IMG/VR virus record: IMGVR_UViG_3300042869_000672
Location: 62,001 to 126,000 of that record
Length of the DNA: 64,000 bases
Origin: a virus
Strand: one strand, 5' to 3'
Shown here: piece by piece, positions 25,517-33,974 of the stretch
Layout: the number at the start of each line of letters is the position of its first letter
Numbering within the stretch: the first letter of the stretch is position 1
The notes under the pieces: model-generated
Seen by the model: the letters and a program-made list of their open reading frames with translations, nothing else
What the model was told of the DNA's origin: nothing
The model's database searches: none
Translations under genes and position numbers: made by a program

Positions 25517-27214
25517 ATGTCATGGAAAAAGTATTTTACACCAGTTAAGTTAGACAATCAAATGGGTTCGTCTAGTCCAATCTCTGGTGGTGGCCGTCCA
25601 GGTCCTGCTCGTGCTAATTATTCTAGCTATCTTCCTGATGTCTATGCAGGCACCCCTAATCGTATTGAACGTTATATGCAGTATGACACCATGGATATGG
25701 ATTCAGAAGTCAACGCCGCCCTAGATATTCTAGCAGAGTTCTGCACACAGAAAGACAAAGAAAATGCCACTCCTTTTCAAACTTTCTATAGAGGCAATCC
25801 CACTAGTACTGAAGTTAAACTCATAAAAGAAAGTCTTCAGAAATGGACCAAACAACAACAATTTGAAACTAGAATTTTTCGCATAGTTAGAAACGCTTTC
25901 AAGTATGGCGACGTATTTTTTATCCGTGATCCTGAAACCAAAAAATGGTTGTTTGTGGATGCAGCCAAGGTCACTAAAATTATTGTTAACGAATCAGAAG
26001 GCAAAATTCCAGAACAATATGTAGTCAAAGACATTAATTTTAATTTTAAAAATTTAATTGCAGTTACTCCACACGGCACAACAAATACCAGTCCAAGTGG
26101 AACATCAACAAGCTATTCAGGCGGTAGTCAAGGTAGAGGCATGGTAGGCAATGTTAGTCAACCTCCAGGAACTAGATTTCACAATCAAACCAACGAAGTC
26201 ACAGTTGATGCCAAAAACGTAATTCATATCAGTTTATCAGAAGGACTAGATGCAAACTATCCTTTTGGTAATTCATTATTAGAATCAGTATTCAAAGTCT
26301 ACAAGCAGAAAGAATTGCTTGAAGATGCTATTATTATCTATCGTGTACAACGTGCTCCTGAAAGACGTATATTCTATATTGACGTTGGAAATATGCCTGC
26401 ACACATGGCCATGAGCTTTGTAGAACGTGTTAAAAACGAAATTCAACAAAGACGTATTCCGTCATCAACAGGTGGCGGCAATAATGTTATTGATGCCAGC
26501 TACAATCCTCTAAGTGCTTCAGAAGACTACTTCTTTCCACAGACCGCTGAAGGACGTGGATCAAAAGTTGACACACTAGCAGGCGGTACAAATCTTGGTG
26601 AGATCACAGATCTACGCTTTTTTACCAACAAGTTATTCCGTGCTTTGAGAATACCGGCAGCCTACTTGCCCACAGGAATTGAAGAAGCTTCAAACACGGT
26701 TGCTGACGGAAAGGTAGGCACAGCTTATATTCAAGAATTACGTTTTAACAAATATTGCGAACGTTTACAAAACAGTATTGTGGAAACATTTGATTTGGAA
26801 TTCAAGTTATGGATGGAAAGCAATGGTGTAAACATTGACCCAAGTCTATTTGAATTAAAGTTTAACCCTCCACAAAACTTTGCGGCCTATCGTCAAAGTG
26901 AACTAGATACTGCCCGTGCAGCTACATTTGCACAGCTACAAGAAATTCCACATCTCAGCAAACGGTTTGCTATGAAACGATTCTTGGGCATGACTCAAGA
27001 AGAGATCACAGAAAACGAACGCATGTGGAGAGAAGAACAAGGCGGCAATCTAAAACCAGTGCTAGATGCCGGCGGCCAAATGAGATCTGTGGGAATTACT
27101 CCTGCAGGAACACAGGCAGATCTAGCAAGTCAGGCAGAAGAAGCGCCAGAAGAAGCACCAGTAGACACAGGCGCAGAAGGCGAAGCTGCGCCAGCAGAAG
27201 CACCGGCCCAGTGA
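25517..27214 (+). CDS. 20: Portal vertex protein gp20
   Basis: The dodecameric portal is the DNA gate and prohead initiator. Family features are clear: RYMQYDTMDMDSEVNAALDI near residues 50-70, RNAFKYGDVFFIRD (about 125), VIHISLSEGLD, RVQRAPERRIFYIDVGN (about 275-295), ASYNPLSASEDYFFP and LRIPAAYLPTG (about 380). Length 565 aa compares with 524 in T4. The last 35 residues are an Ala/Glu/Pro tail. It is the first gene of the head module, and the following genes are closely packed. Confidence 0.97.
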   Translation: MSWKKYFTPVKLDNQMGSSSPISGGGRPGPARANYSSYLPDVYAGTPNRIERYMQYDTMDMDSEVNAALDILAEFCTQKDKENATPFQTFYRGNPTSTEVKLIKESLQKWTKQQQFETRIFRIVRNAFKYGDVFFIRDPETKKWLFVDAAKVTKIIVNESEGKIPEQYVVKDINFNFKNLIAVTPHGTTNTSPSGTSTSYSGGSQGRGMVGNVSQPPGTRFHNQTNEVTVDAKNVIHISLSEGLDANYPFGNSLLESVFKVYKQKELLEDAIIIYRVQRAPERRIFYIDVGNMPAHMAMSFVERVKNEIQQRRIPSSTGGGNNVIDASYNPLSASEDYFFPQTAEGRGSKVDTLAGGTNLGEITDLRFFTNKLFRALRIPAAYLPTGIEEASNTVADGKVGTAYIQELRFNKYCERLQNSIVETFDLEFKLWMESNGVNIDPSLFELKFNPPQNFAAYRQSELDTARAATFAQLQEIPHLSKRFAMKRFLGMTQEEITENERMWREEQGGNLKPVLDAGGQMRSVGITPAGTQADLASQAEEAPEEAPVDTGAEGEAAPAEAPAQ

Positions 27215-27220
27215 TAAATA
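27213..27220 (+). promoter_or_regulatory. Late-promoter box directly before the 83 aa gene
   Basis: GATAAATA matches seven of eight bases of the T4 late box. Only four bases separate it from the ATG at 27225, so a transcript starting about six bases past the box would have no leader. It overlaps the stop codon of the portal gene. Confidence 0.5.
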
Positions 27221-27224
27221 TCAT

Positions 27225-27476
27225 ATGCTCCTACTAGAATTCCTTTATTTCAATGACAACAACAACGACTTTGCAGTTGATCGTCGTTATGAAAATAACA
27301 AAGACAGCTCTGTGCTCAAAAGAAGTGACACTAGAAAAACTCGTCTAACACTAAGACAAATCAATAGACTGCGCATGCAGGCAGAAGCACACGACTATGA
27401 GCGTGATTCTGAATTAGAATTTGTAAGACAGATGTATGGAGCACCAGCAGGTGAAGCAGAGCAACCAGCAGAATAA
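27225..27476 (+). CDS. Small head-module protein between portal and protease
   Basis: The 83 aa product begins MLLLEFLYFNDNNNDFAV and has a basic centre, SDTRKTRLTLRQINRLRMQ, then an acidic end. Small proteins of this type with TRKTRLTLxQINxLR are found beside gp20 in marine T4-like phages. Position fits the T4 core proteins gp67/gp68, but the basic centre is unlike gp67. No ribosome-binding site is visible; a late-promoter box lies four bases upstream of the ATG. It overlaps the next frame by 41 nt. Confidence 0.7.
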   Translation: MLLLEFLYFNDNNNDFAVDRRYENNKDSSVLKRSDTRKTRLTLRQINRLRMQAEAHDYERDSELEFVRQMYGAPAGEAEQPAE

Positions 27477-28092
27477 CGTTGCATTTGTACTAGGCAACGG
27501 CACCAGCAGGCGCAGTTTAAACCATAACAGCTTACTAGATAAGGGCATAGTCTACGCCTGTAATGCCATGTACAGAGAATTTGAACCGCACTATCTCATA
27601 GCTGTAGATGTTAAAATGGTCAATGAAATAGTAGCATCTGGTTATAACAAAACACATGCTGTATGGACCAATCCCAACAAAGGCATTAGTACCAAGCATC
27701 ATCTCAATCTATTCAATCCACACAAGGGGTGGAGCAGTGGTCCTACAGCTCTTTGGTTTGCCAGCGAGCAGGGACATAGAGACATTTATATTTTTGGATT
27801 CGATTTTCAAGGTCTGCAGGGTAGATTCAACAATATGTACGCAGATACCTACAACTATAAAAAAACCAGCGACACAGCCACCTTCCATGGCAATTGGCTA
27901 AGTCAGACCGAAAGAACTATCAAAGATTTTAGACATACTCAATATTATCGTGTAATCAATCCAGGAGACTTTGTACCCGATCAACTGGGCATACAGATCA
28001 AAAACATCAAGCACATCACCTATGACGACTTCAACAGTCGTTTTCCTGGCTGTACTTATACAGCAGAAACTGTTCAAAAAACTACCATTTAA
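27436..28092 (+). CDS. MptE/DUF115-like or sialyltransferase-like protein
   Basis: The 218 aa product has a Rossmann-type start, NVAFVLGNGTSRRSL (about residues 14-28), then IVYACNAMYREFEPHYLIAV, GWSSGPTALWFASEQGHRD and IYIFGFDF (about 113-126). This layout of GNGTS, a YxxNA segment, a GPTA helix and a xxGFDF strand occurs in DUF115/MptE-like and GT29/GT42-like proteins that handle nucleotide sugars. A catalytic role is inferred, for example glycosylation of the capsid or of a surface sugar. It lies oddly within the head module. The first dozen codons overlap the preceding gene and may not be translated; a later start cannot be ruled out. Confidence 0.65.
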   Translation: MEHQQVKQSNQQNNVAFVLGNGTSRRSLNHNSLLDKGIVYACNAMYREFEPHYLIAVDVKMVNEIVASGYNKTHAVWTNPNKGISTKHHLNLFNPHKGWSSGPTALWFASEQGHRDIYIFGFDFQGLQGRFNNMYADTYNYKKTSDTATFHGNWLSQTERTIKDFRHTQYYRVINPGDFVPDQLGIQIKNIKHITYDDFNSRFPGCTYTAETVQKTTI

Positions 28093-28113
28093 CCCCAGAT
28101 TGTAATCATAGTG

Positions 28114-28120
28114 TTAAATA
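28114..28120 (+). promoter_or_regulatory. Late promoter before the acidic core protein
   Basis: TTAAATA, preceded by GTG, resembles the late box and lies 36 nt before the ATG at 28157. An AAGGAGAA ribosome-binding site follows it. It would drive the acidic core protein, protease, scaffold and capsid genes. Confidence 0.55.
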
Positions 28121-28156
28121 AAAGCACAGCCTAACCATCTTGAAGGAGAATATAAC

Positions 28157-29071
28157 ATGGCAGAAAAATCACTACTTGAGCAGATGCTCGAGCGTTTGGT
28201 CAATGACGATCAAGCTAAAGCAGAAGAATTATTCCACGAGTACGTAGTTGGAAAATCTCGTGAGATCTACGAAAATCTAATCGAAGCTGAAATGGCTGAC
28301 GATGAAGAAACAGATCCAGAAGATCCAGAAGTCAAAGAAGAATCAGAAGTCGATGAAGAAAACGACTTGGACGAAGAATTTGAAGAAATTGCCTACGAAG
28401 GCGACGACGAAGTTGGCGGCCCAGCAGGTGACATGGGTGATGACCTAGCAGGCGAACTAGGCCCTGAAGAAGAGGGTGATGAAGACCTAAGCGCAAACAG
28501 CGAAGAAGAATTATTCCAAGACCTAGACAGCATTGTAGACGAACTACAAGCACGTTTTGACAAGCTAGGCGGTGGCGAAGAAGGTGGTATGGACGGCATG
28601 GACGGAATGGACGGCAAAATGAAAGATGATTTCGATCTAGCCACAGTACGTGAATATGTTGAAAAAGTTCCAGGCGGCCACGGCGCAGAAAAGAAAGGTC
28701 AAGGTGAAGGAGCACTGTCAGGCACAGGCAAACTAAGCCAAGGTTCTAGCACAAATGCCAAGTCTATTGTTGCAGGAAAAAATGACATGGGTGGTACAAC
28801 AGCCAACATTCTAGGTAGCAAAGAAGAAGCAGCCAAGTATGTGGGTTCAGGTGGCGGCCAACTAGGCGGATCTAGCCTATTCAAAGGTACACCAAAAGAA
28901 GATAATGCAGGTAATATCAATGTTCCAGGCGGCAAGGCAGGTGGTGCTTTTTCAACGAAAGAGCCAGGTCATGGTGCAGAGAAGAAAGGTGAAGCTGAAG
29001 GCAAATTTAGCGGCACAGGTGGTTCTTCCGGTTCAGTTGATAAAGCAAGCCTTTTCCGTGGTCGTAGGTAA
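28157..29071 (+). CDS. Acidic prohead core protein
   Basis: The 304 aa product has a helical N-terminus (LLEQMLERLVNDDQAKAEEL) similar to the start of T4-like prohead core proteins gp67/gp68. A predicted gp21 site follows at LIE-A near residue 42. Residues about 45-145 are extremely acidic (Asp/Glu runs), including a triple GMD unit. The C-terminal half is Gly/Lys-rich with a twice-used GHGAEKKGxxEG block and ends in SLFRGRR. The acidic charge suits a scaffold core later cut to peptides. It precedes the protease by nine bases. The gp67/gp68 equivalence is likely but not exact. Confidence 0.75.
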   Translation: MAEKSLLEQMLERLVNDDQAKAEELFHEYVVGKSREIYENLIEAEMADDEETDPEDPEVKEESEVDEENDLDEEFEEIAYEGDDEVGGPAGDMGDDLAGELGPEEEGDEDLSANSEEELFQDLDSIVDELQARFDKLGGGEEGGMDGMDGMDGKMKDDFDLATVREYVEKVPGGHGAEKKGQGEGALSGTGKLSQGSSTNAKSIVAGKNDMGGTTANILGSKEEAAKYVGSGGGQLGGSSLFKGTPKEDNAGNINVPGGKAGGAFSTKEPGHGAEKKGEAEGKFSGTGGSSGSVDKASLFRGRR

Positions 29072-29080
29072 TAGGACATA

Positions 29081-29710
29081 ATGGTGAAAACTAACCTTAG
29101 CGAACAATTGAGTTTCGATCAGGCTAAGATTGTCTTGGAGAGCGAAGAAGAGAACGGTAAGAAATCGCTGCACTTGAACGGTATCTGCATTCAAGGAGAT
29201 ATCCGTAATCAGAATCAGCGAATTTATTCTTCTCAAGAGATTGGCAAGGCTGTCAAAACGCTCAACGAACAGATCTCTGGCGGATATTCTGTTTGCGGAG
29301 AGTTAGATCATCCTCAGGATTTAAAAATCAATCTAGATCGTGTTAGTCATATGATTACCAAGATGTGGATGGATGGTCCTAACGGCTACGGAAAACTTAA
29401 AATTATCCCAACTCCAATGGGTCAGTTAGTTCAGACCATGTTGGAGTCGGGAGTAAAGTTGGGTGTATCGAGTAGAGGTTCCGGTGAAGTAGATGGCAGT
29501 GGTAATGTTCAAGGTTTTGAAATTATCACAGTTGATATTGTAGCACAACCTAGCGCCCCGGGAGCTTACCCAACTCCAGTATACGAACATTTAATGAATA
29601 CATTAGGTGGAAATCAGGCATTTAAAATAGCACAAGAAGTCAAAGGCGACCCAAAGGCACAGAAATACATAGCAGAGAGTCTGGTGAAGATCATCAGAGG
29701 TCTCAAATAA
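29081..29710 (+). CDS. 21: Prohead core protease gp21
   Basis: This serine protease (peptidase family S78-like) cuts scaffold and capsid proteins after (L/I)-x-E. The 209 aa product has CGELDHP with the catalytic His77, LGVSSRG with Ser130/131, and IITVDIVAQPSAPG with Asp152, the same order as His85-Ser140-Asp168 in T4 gp21. Its length is near that of T4 gp21 (212 aa). Substrates with matching sites are encoded around it: gp22, gp23, the acidic core protein, and perhaps the 490 and 302 aa proteins. Confidence 0.96.
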   Translation: MVKTNLSEQLSFDQAKIVLESEEENGKKSLHLNGICIQGDIRNQNQRIYSSQEIGKAVKTLNEQISGGYSVCGELDHPQDLKINLDRVSHMITKMWMDGPNGYGKLKIIPTPMGQLVQTMLESGVKLGVSSRGSGEVDGSGNVQGFEIITVDIVAQPSAPGAYPTPVYEHLMNTLGGNQAFKIAQEVKGDPKAQKYIAESLVKIIRGLK

Positions 29711-29725
29711 CAGTAGGAGAATCAC

Positions 29726-30823
29726 ATGCTAGATTTCGTTAAACAGTTGTTTGAAAACAATGTGATTTCCGAAGAACTTAAATCGGAAATTGAATCAGCT
29801 TGGCAAAGCAGAATTCAAGAAAATCGTGACCAAGTCACTGCCACACTTCGTGAAGAATTTGCACAGAAGTACGAGCACGACAAGACCGCGATGGTAGAAG
29901 CCGTTGAAACAATGTTAGCAGACCGCCTACAGGCAGAGCTATCAGAGTTGGCTGAAGACCGTCAAGGACTTATCGATGCACGTACAAAATACACACAAAA
30001 AATGAAATCAGATGCTACAGCAATGGAAGCATTTGTATTGAATAATTTGCGCAAAGAACTTGCAGAATTACACGAAGATCGTAAAGCAGTTGCTAACAAC
30101 GTTGGTAAATTAGAATCTTTTATCGTGGATGCACTAGCGAAAGAAATCGCGGAATTCCATGCAGATAAGAAAGACTTAGCTGAAACTAAAGTAAAACTGG
30201 TGCGCGAAAGCAAAGCCAAGTTTGAACAGATCAAGAAAGATTTTATTGCTCGCTCATCAACTATCATTCAAGAAACAGTCTCTAAAGGACTCAAAGCTGA
30301 AATGGTACAGTTGCGCGAGGACATTGACGCTGCCCGCAGAAATGATTTTGGCCGCAGAATTTTTGAAAGTTTTGCCAGCGAGTACGCTGCCAGTCATCTC
30401 AATGAGAAGTCTGAAACAGCTAAACTTCTAAGAGTAGTTGCTGCAAAAGAGCAAGAACTTGAAGAAGCAGCAAAAATTGTTGCAGAAACACAAAAATTAG
30501 TAGAAAGTCGTGAACAACAGCTACGTATTGCACAAAACACAATGGATCGCAAAGAAGTTATGAGCGAATTGCTTGGCCCATTAGGTGGAGACAAACGTGA
30601 AGTGATGAAAGAATTACTTGAGTCAGTTCAGACAGAAAAACTATACACCGCTTATGACAAGTACCTACCTTCAGTAATGAATGGTGGCAATGCTCCAGTC
30701 AAGAAAGCGTTGACCGAAGGCAAAGAAATTACAGGCGATAAAAATCAGGCACAATCTTTTGGCAGAGAAGAAAAATCTGCTGAAATTTTTGACATCCGCA
30801 GGCTTGCGGGACTAAAAGTTTAA
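29726..30823 (+). CDS. 22: Prohead scaffolding core protein gp22
   Basis: The 365 aa product is almost entirely charged coiled coil, as expected for the major scaffold of the T4 prohead. The start MLDFVKQLFENNVISEELKS is like other gp22 N-termini. A protease site ALTE-GKE lies near residue 330, and the end, IFDIRRLAGLKV, fits the conserved gp22 C-terminus. GGAG precedes the ATG. It lies between gp21 and gp23 as in T4. T4 gp22 is 269 aa, so the coil here is longer. Confidence 0.9.
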   Translation: MLDFVKQLFENNVISEELKSEIESAWQSRIQENRDQVTATLREEFAQKYEHDKTAMVEAVETMLADRLQAELSELAEDRQGLIDARTKYTQKMKSDATAMEAFVLNNLRKELAELHEDRKAVANNVGKLESFIVDALAKEIAEFHADKKDLAETKVKLVRESKAKFEQIKKDFIARSSTIIQETVSKGLKAEMVQLREDIDAARRNDFGRRIFESFASEYAASHLNEKSETAKLLRVVAAKEQELEEAAKIVAETQKLVESREQQLRIAQNTMDRKEVMSELLGPLGGDKREVMKELLESVQTEKLYTAYDKYLPSVMNGGNAPVKKALTEGKEITGDKNQAQSFGREEKSAEIFDIRRLAGLKV

Positions 30824-30834
30824 GGAGAACTATA

Positions 30835-32010
30835 ATGTCACAATTACTCGAGTCACGCTGGTCGGAGACCAAAGAAGCTCTTTTAGAAGGTCTTCAAGGT
30901 AACAAGCGTTCAGTAATGGCAACTACTCTAGAAAATACTCGCAAGTATCTAGCTGAAAGTGCTACTGCTGGAGCTACATCCGCTGGCAACGTTGCAACCC
31001 TAAATCGTGTGATCCTTCCAGTGATCAGACGTGTACTACCTACCGTTATTGCTAACGAATTAGTCGGCGTACAACCAATGACTGGCCCAGTTGGTCAAAT
31101 TCATACACTACGTGTTCGCTACTCAGATAGCTTCACAGGTGCTACAGGTGGATCTACAACAGCTGGTGAAGAAGCACTAAGCCCGTTCAAGATTGCTGAA
31201 GGCTATTCTGGTAATACCAACGGTGTAGCTGATGCAACAGCTGCCAAAGAAGGTGTTGCTGGTAACAAACTAAGCATTCAAATCTTGAAGCAGACAGTTG
31301 AAGCCAAGACACGTAAGTTGTCAGCTCGCTGGACATTCGAAGCAGCTCAAGATGCACAAGCCCAACAAGGTATTGACATCGAAGCTGAGATCATGGCAGC
31401 TCTTGCACAAGAGATCACTGCTGAGATCGACCAAGAAGTTCTACGTAGCCTAGGTACTTTGGCTGCTGGCGCAGGCAATACAGTAGCGTATGATCAGACA
31501 GGTGTGTCTGGTACAGCTACATTCGTTGGTGACGAGCATGCTGCATTGGCAGTTGCTATCAACCGTGTTGCTAACGTGATCGCTCAGCGTACACGTCGCG
31601 GTGCTGGTAACTGGGCTGTTGTTAGCCCACAAGCATTGACAATTCTTCAAAGTGCTACAACTTCTGCGTTCGCAAGAACAACAGAAGGTACATTCGAAGC
31701 ACCTACAAACACTAAGTTTGTTGGTACATTGAATAGCGCAATGAAAGTGTATGTTAACACATACGCTGCTGATGACAGCGCAATTGTTGTTGGTTATAAA
31801 GGTTCTAGCGAATCTGATGCAGCAGCATTCTATTGCCCATACATTCCATTGATGAGCAGTGGTGTTGTTCTAGACCCAAGCACATTTGAGCCAGTTGTTT
31901 CTTTCATGACCAGATATGGTTATGTTGAGTTAACAAATACTGCTTCATCTCTTGGTAATGCAGCAGACTACCTAGGTCGTGTAACAATCGCTGGTGTTTC
32001 TTATACCTAA
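30835..32010 (+). CDS. 23: Major capsid protein gp23, short form
   Basis: This HK97-fold protein forms the capsid shell. The 391 aa product has the family start (LLESRWSETKEALLEGL), a probable gp21 cut at YLAE-SATAG (E41/S42), then NRVILPVIRRVLPTVIANEL and GVQPMTGPVGQIHTLRVRY, which are highly typical of gp23. The C-terminal strands include FMTRYGYVELT. T4 gp23 is 521 aa, so this one is clearly shorter and probably lacks the insertion domain. AAGGAG lies before the ATG, and a strong terminator follows. Codon use is even and GC-richer in the third position than neighbouring genes, as often seen for highly expressed genes. Confidence 0.96.
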   Translation: MSQLLESRWSETKEALLEGLQGNKRSVMATTLENTRKYLAESATAGATSAGNVATLNRVILPVIRRVLPTVIANELVGVQPMTGPVGQIHTLRVRYSDSFTGATGGSTTAGEEALSPFKIAEGYSGNTNGVADATAAKEGVAGNKLSIQILKQTVEAKTRKLSARWTFEAAQDAQAQQGIDIEAEIMAALAQEITAEIDQEVLRSLGTLAAGAGNTVAYDQTGVSGTATFVGDEHAALAVAINRVANVIAQRTRRGAGNWAVVSPQALTILQSATTSAFARTTEGTFEAPTNTKFVGTLNSAMKVYVNTYAADDSAIVVGYKGSSESDAAAFYCPYIPLMSSGVVLDPSTFEPVVSFMTRYGYVELTNTASSLGNAADYLGRVTIAGVSYT

Positions 32011-32040
32011 TCCGTATTAGCAATTACTACGACAAGTTCA

Positions 32041-32064
32041 AAAAGGCTCTTCGGAGCCTTTTTG
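32041..32064 (+). terminator. Terminator after the capsid gene
   Basis: GGCTC (32045-32049) pairs with GAGCC (32054-32058) around a TTCG tetraloop; A-run and T-run extend the stem, and TTTTTG follows. A C(UUCG)G loop makes the hairpin very stable, as expected at the end of the head operon. Confidence 0.92.
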
Positions 32065-32069
32065 TTTGA

Positions 32070-32077
32070 CTTAAATA
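32070..32077 (+). promoter_or_regulatory. Late-promoter-like box directly before the 89 aa gene
   Basis: CTTAAATA resembles the late box TATAAATA with two mismatches. It lies just after the capsid terminator and only five bases before the ATG at 32083. A transcript starting there would be leaderless. Confidence 0.45.
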
Positions 32078-32082
32078 TCGGT

Positions 32083-32352
32083 ATGAAAGTAGAAAGCGAT
32101 CAAGATTTTAAAAAATTACAAAATCAATTTAGCTTATGGCGCACACGCTTTCCTATGTTTAGACACGATGTACAACAAATAGAACGTATGATAAACATGC
32201 ACATACAAGAGCATAGTAAAATTATGGTTGCTCACAGGCAAACTCACAGCAGAAGCCATTTAGAACGAGCTCAAAAAGAAATAGATTCTATCAATCAGAT
32301 TATAGCCACAGTAGAAAAATTAGAGTTAATGGCTATGCTGAGTCGCGGATAA
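32083..32352 (+). CDS. Small helical protein after the capsid gene
   Basis: I use the ATG at 32083 rather than a TTG at 32062, because the latter lies inside the terminator. The 89 aa product (MKVESDQDFKKLQNQF...) is helical and rich in His, Gln and Arg, with a C-terminal helix IDSINQIIATVEKLELMAML. No family is recognised. No ribosome-binding site is visible; a late-promoter-like box sits next to the start codon. It could be a capsid accessory or a regulator, but nothing in the sequence decides this. Confidence 0.6.
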   Translation: MKVESDQDFKKLQNQFSLWRTRFPMFRHDVQQIERMINMHIQEHSKIMVAHRQTHSRSHLERAQKEIDSINQIIATVEKLELMAMLSRG

Positions 32353-32355
32353 ATA
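32348..32355 (+). promoter_or_regulatory. Late promoter before the 177 aa protein
   Basis: GATAAATA matches seven of eight bases of the late box and overlaps the stop codon of the 89 aa gene. The leader to the ATG at 32425 is about 60 nt and ends in AAAGGAGAAAA, a strong ribosome-binding site. Confidence 0.6.
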
Positions 32356-32424
32356 AAGTATCTAGAAAAGATTGTGCGGAGCCACCGTGCATGACCTAGA
32401 ACGTCACTCAAAGGAGAAAATCAA

Positions 32425-32958
32425 ATGGCAAATAAAGTAAATAACCGATATTTCGGACAAACAGGTGTAGCCGCTACACCAACACTACCAGTTAGAGTAT
32501 ATAACGGTTCTGCAAAAGAAGGCTATATTGTAAATCAAGTTGGAGCACGTAGATTTAAATGTGCAGACGATACCACAACTTATACCGATGGAACAAATGC
32601 ATTAACAGTTGGCAGTCAATATGTTATTGTATCTGTTGGCGATTCAAACTTTGCTGAAATCGGTGCAAGAGCAAATGCAGCAGGAATTGTTTTTACAGCT
32701 ACAGCTACAGCAACTACTGGTGGAACTACAGGCACAGTCTACGAAGTAATTACAGCTAAATTAGTGCAAGGTACTGCTAGCGATCCTACCGCAGCTAATA
32801 CAGCCACACTAGTTGGTATTGTAGCGGGTGCGGGCCAACGTCCTGTTACACTAAAGAAAATTAATTACAGAACAGCAGTTGACTTTAGCGGAAACCGTTA
32901 TAAGTGGTCATTAAGTGATGACTCTACACAGACCTTGTTAATTTTAACCGCTATTTAA
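32425..32958 (+). CDS. Small beta-rich virion protein, possible head decoration
   Basis: The 177 aa product has a central Ala/Thr/Gly-rich beta region (FTATATATTGGTTGTVYEVI) and ends with SGNRYKWSLSDDSTQTLLI. The N-terminus MANKVNNRYFGQTGVAATP has a short YFG segment. Composition is that of a surface structural protein. It follows the capsid gene closely and has a strong ribosome-binding site, suggesting high copy number, so a capsid decoration protein is plausible. I do not recognise a family. Confidence 0.6.
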   Translation: MANKVNNRYFGQTGVAATPTLPVRVYNGSAKEGYIVNQVGARRFKCADDTTTYTDGTNALTVGSQYVIVSVGDSNFAEIGARANAAGIVFTATATATTGGTTGTVYEVITAKLVQGTASDPTAANTATLVGIVAGAGQRPVTLKKINYRTAVDFSGNRYKWSLSDDSTQTLLILTAI

Positions 32959-32972
32959 TCTAGGAAGTAAAC

Positions 32973-33962
32973 ATGGGACAGTTTGTACAAGTAAGTGGTG
33001 ATTACAATATCAAATCCGGTGAAGGCGCTGTTATCACGCTGGATACTGGTGCTGGTGTTGGCACCACTCGCGTTACTGGAAATTTAATCGTTGAAGGTGA
33101 TACACTAAATGTCTCTGTTGAAAACTTAAATGTACAAGATAACATCATTACCCTAAACTACGGTGAAACAGGTAATGGTGTTAGTTTAAGATATTCGGGG
33201 ATCGAAGTTGATCGAGGACTTGCAACTAATGTTTCTTTATTGTGGGATGAAAACGACGACTCTTGGAATTTAAAAGAAGGCGGCGGATATAATACCAGCA
33301 AACTTAGATTAAAAGAAATTTTAACTAACAGTGATACTGATAGCGGTGATTTAACTTTAATTGGTACAGGCACAGGTGTTGTCAAAGTAGCAGGAACCAC
33401 GGCCTATGAACTACAGGTCACCGATGATGACGACGTACCCAACAAGAAATATGTAGATGATGCAATTCAAACCAATCCTACTTTCCAAATTCTAAGAGGA
33501 GACACCAGAGCCGCAGCATTTGACATTGGCAATCCCATTGATCCTGGTTTATTTCCTATCGGACCGTTTTTCACACAACCACCAGAAAGTGTTATAGGAT
33601 TTGCTGTAGATGATAATATTGTGGCGCAATTTTTCCGTAACAGAGTGCAGCTTGCAGGCATCAATTTCTTTCTAGAAGACCCCACACCCGATGCTCCCGG
33701 CATCCCCGATGCCACCGTGCTACAAACAGTCAACACCAACGGCAATATCAAATTAGAAACCAATGGCACTGGCAAAGTTCAAATAACCTATGCTCTGCAG
33801 TTGGATAATCCTGGCGCAACTCCGGCAGCAGTTTCAAATGCCAGCTTGGTCTACGGTGGATCGATTGGTACTGGTAGTACAGGTGTTTATTTTAGAAACA
33901 CTGTTAATAATGACGAATTAATAAGCAAGAGCAAGGCTCTTGTTTTCAGCATGATATTTTAA
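32973..33962 (+). CDS. Fibre-type structural protein with beta repeats
   Basis: The 329 aa product has repeated short strands, such as TGNLIVEGDTLNVSVENLNV, and IITLNYGETGNGVSLRYSG, typical of trimeric beta-helical fibres. A VPNKKYVDDAI motif (about 155) resembles the PTKKYVDD knob often found near the folding end of fibre proteins; a related TRKDYVDAR occurs in the protein at 60334. The second half has beta-rich, Pro/Gly-rich sequence. It ends 12 nt before the next gene. An adhesive or spacer role on the virion surface is inferred. Confidence 0.65.
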   Translation: MGQFVQVSGDYNIKSGEGAVITLDTGAGVGTTRVTGNLIVEGDTLNVSVENLNVQDNIITLNYGETGNGVSLRYSGIEVDRGLATNVSLLWDENDDSWNLKEGGGYNTSKLRLKEILTNSDTDSGDLTLIGTGTGVVKVAGTTAYELQVTDDDDVPNKKYVDDAIQTNPTFQILRGDTRAAAFDIGNPIDPGLFPIGPFFTQPPESVIGFAVDDNIVAQFFRNRVQLAGINFFLEDPTPDAPGIPDATVLQTVNTNGNIKLETNGTGKVQITYALQLDNPGATPAAVSNASLVYGGSIGTGSTGVYFRNTVNNDELISKSKALVFSMIF

Positions 33963-33974
33963 GAGATAATAAAA

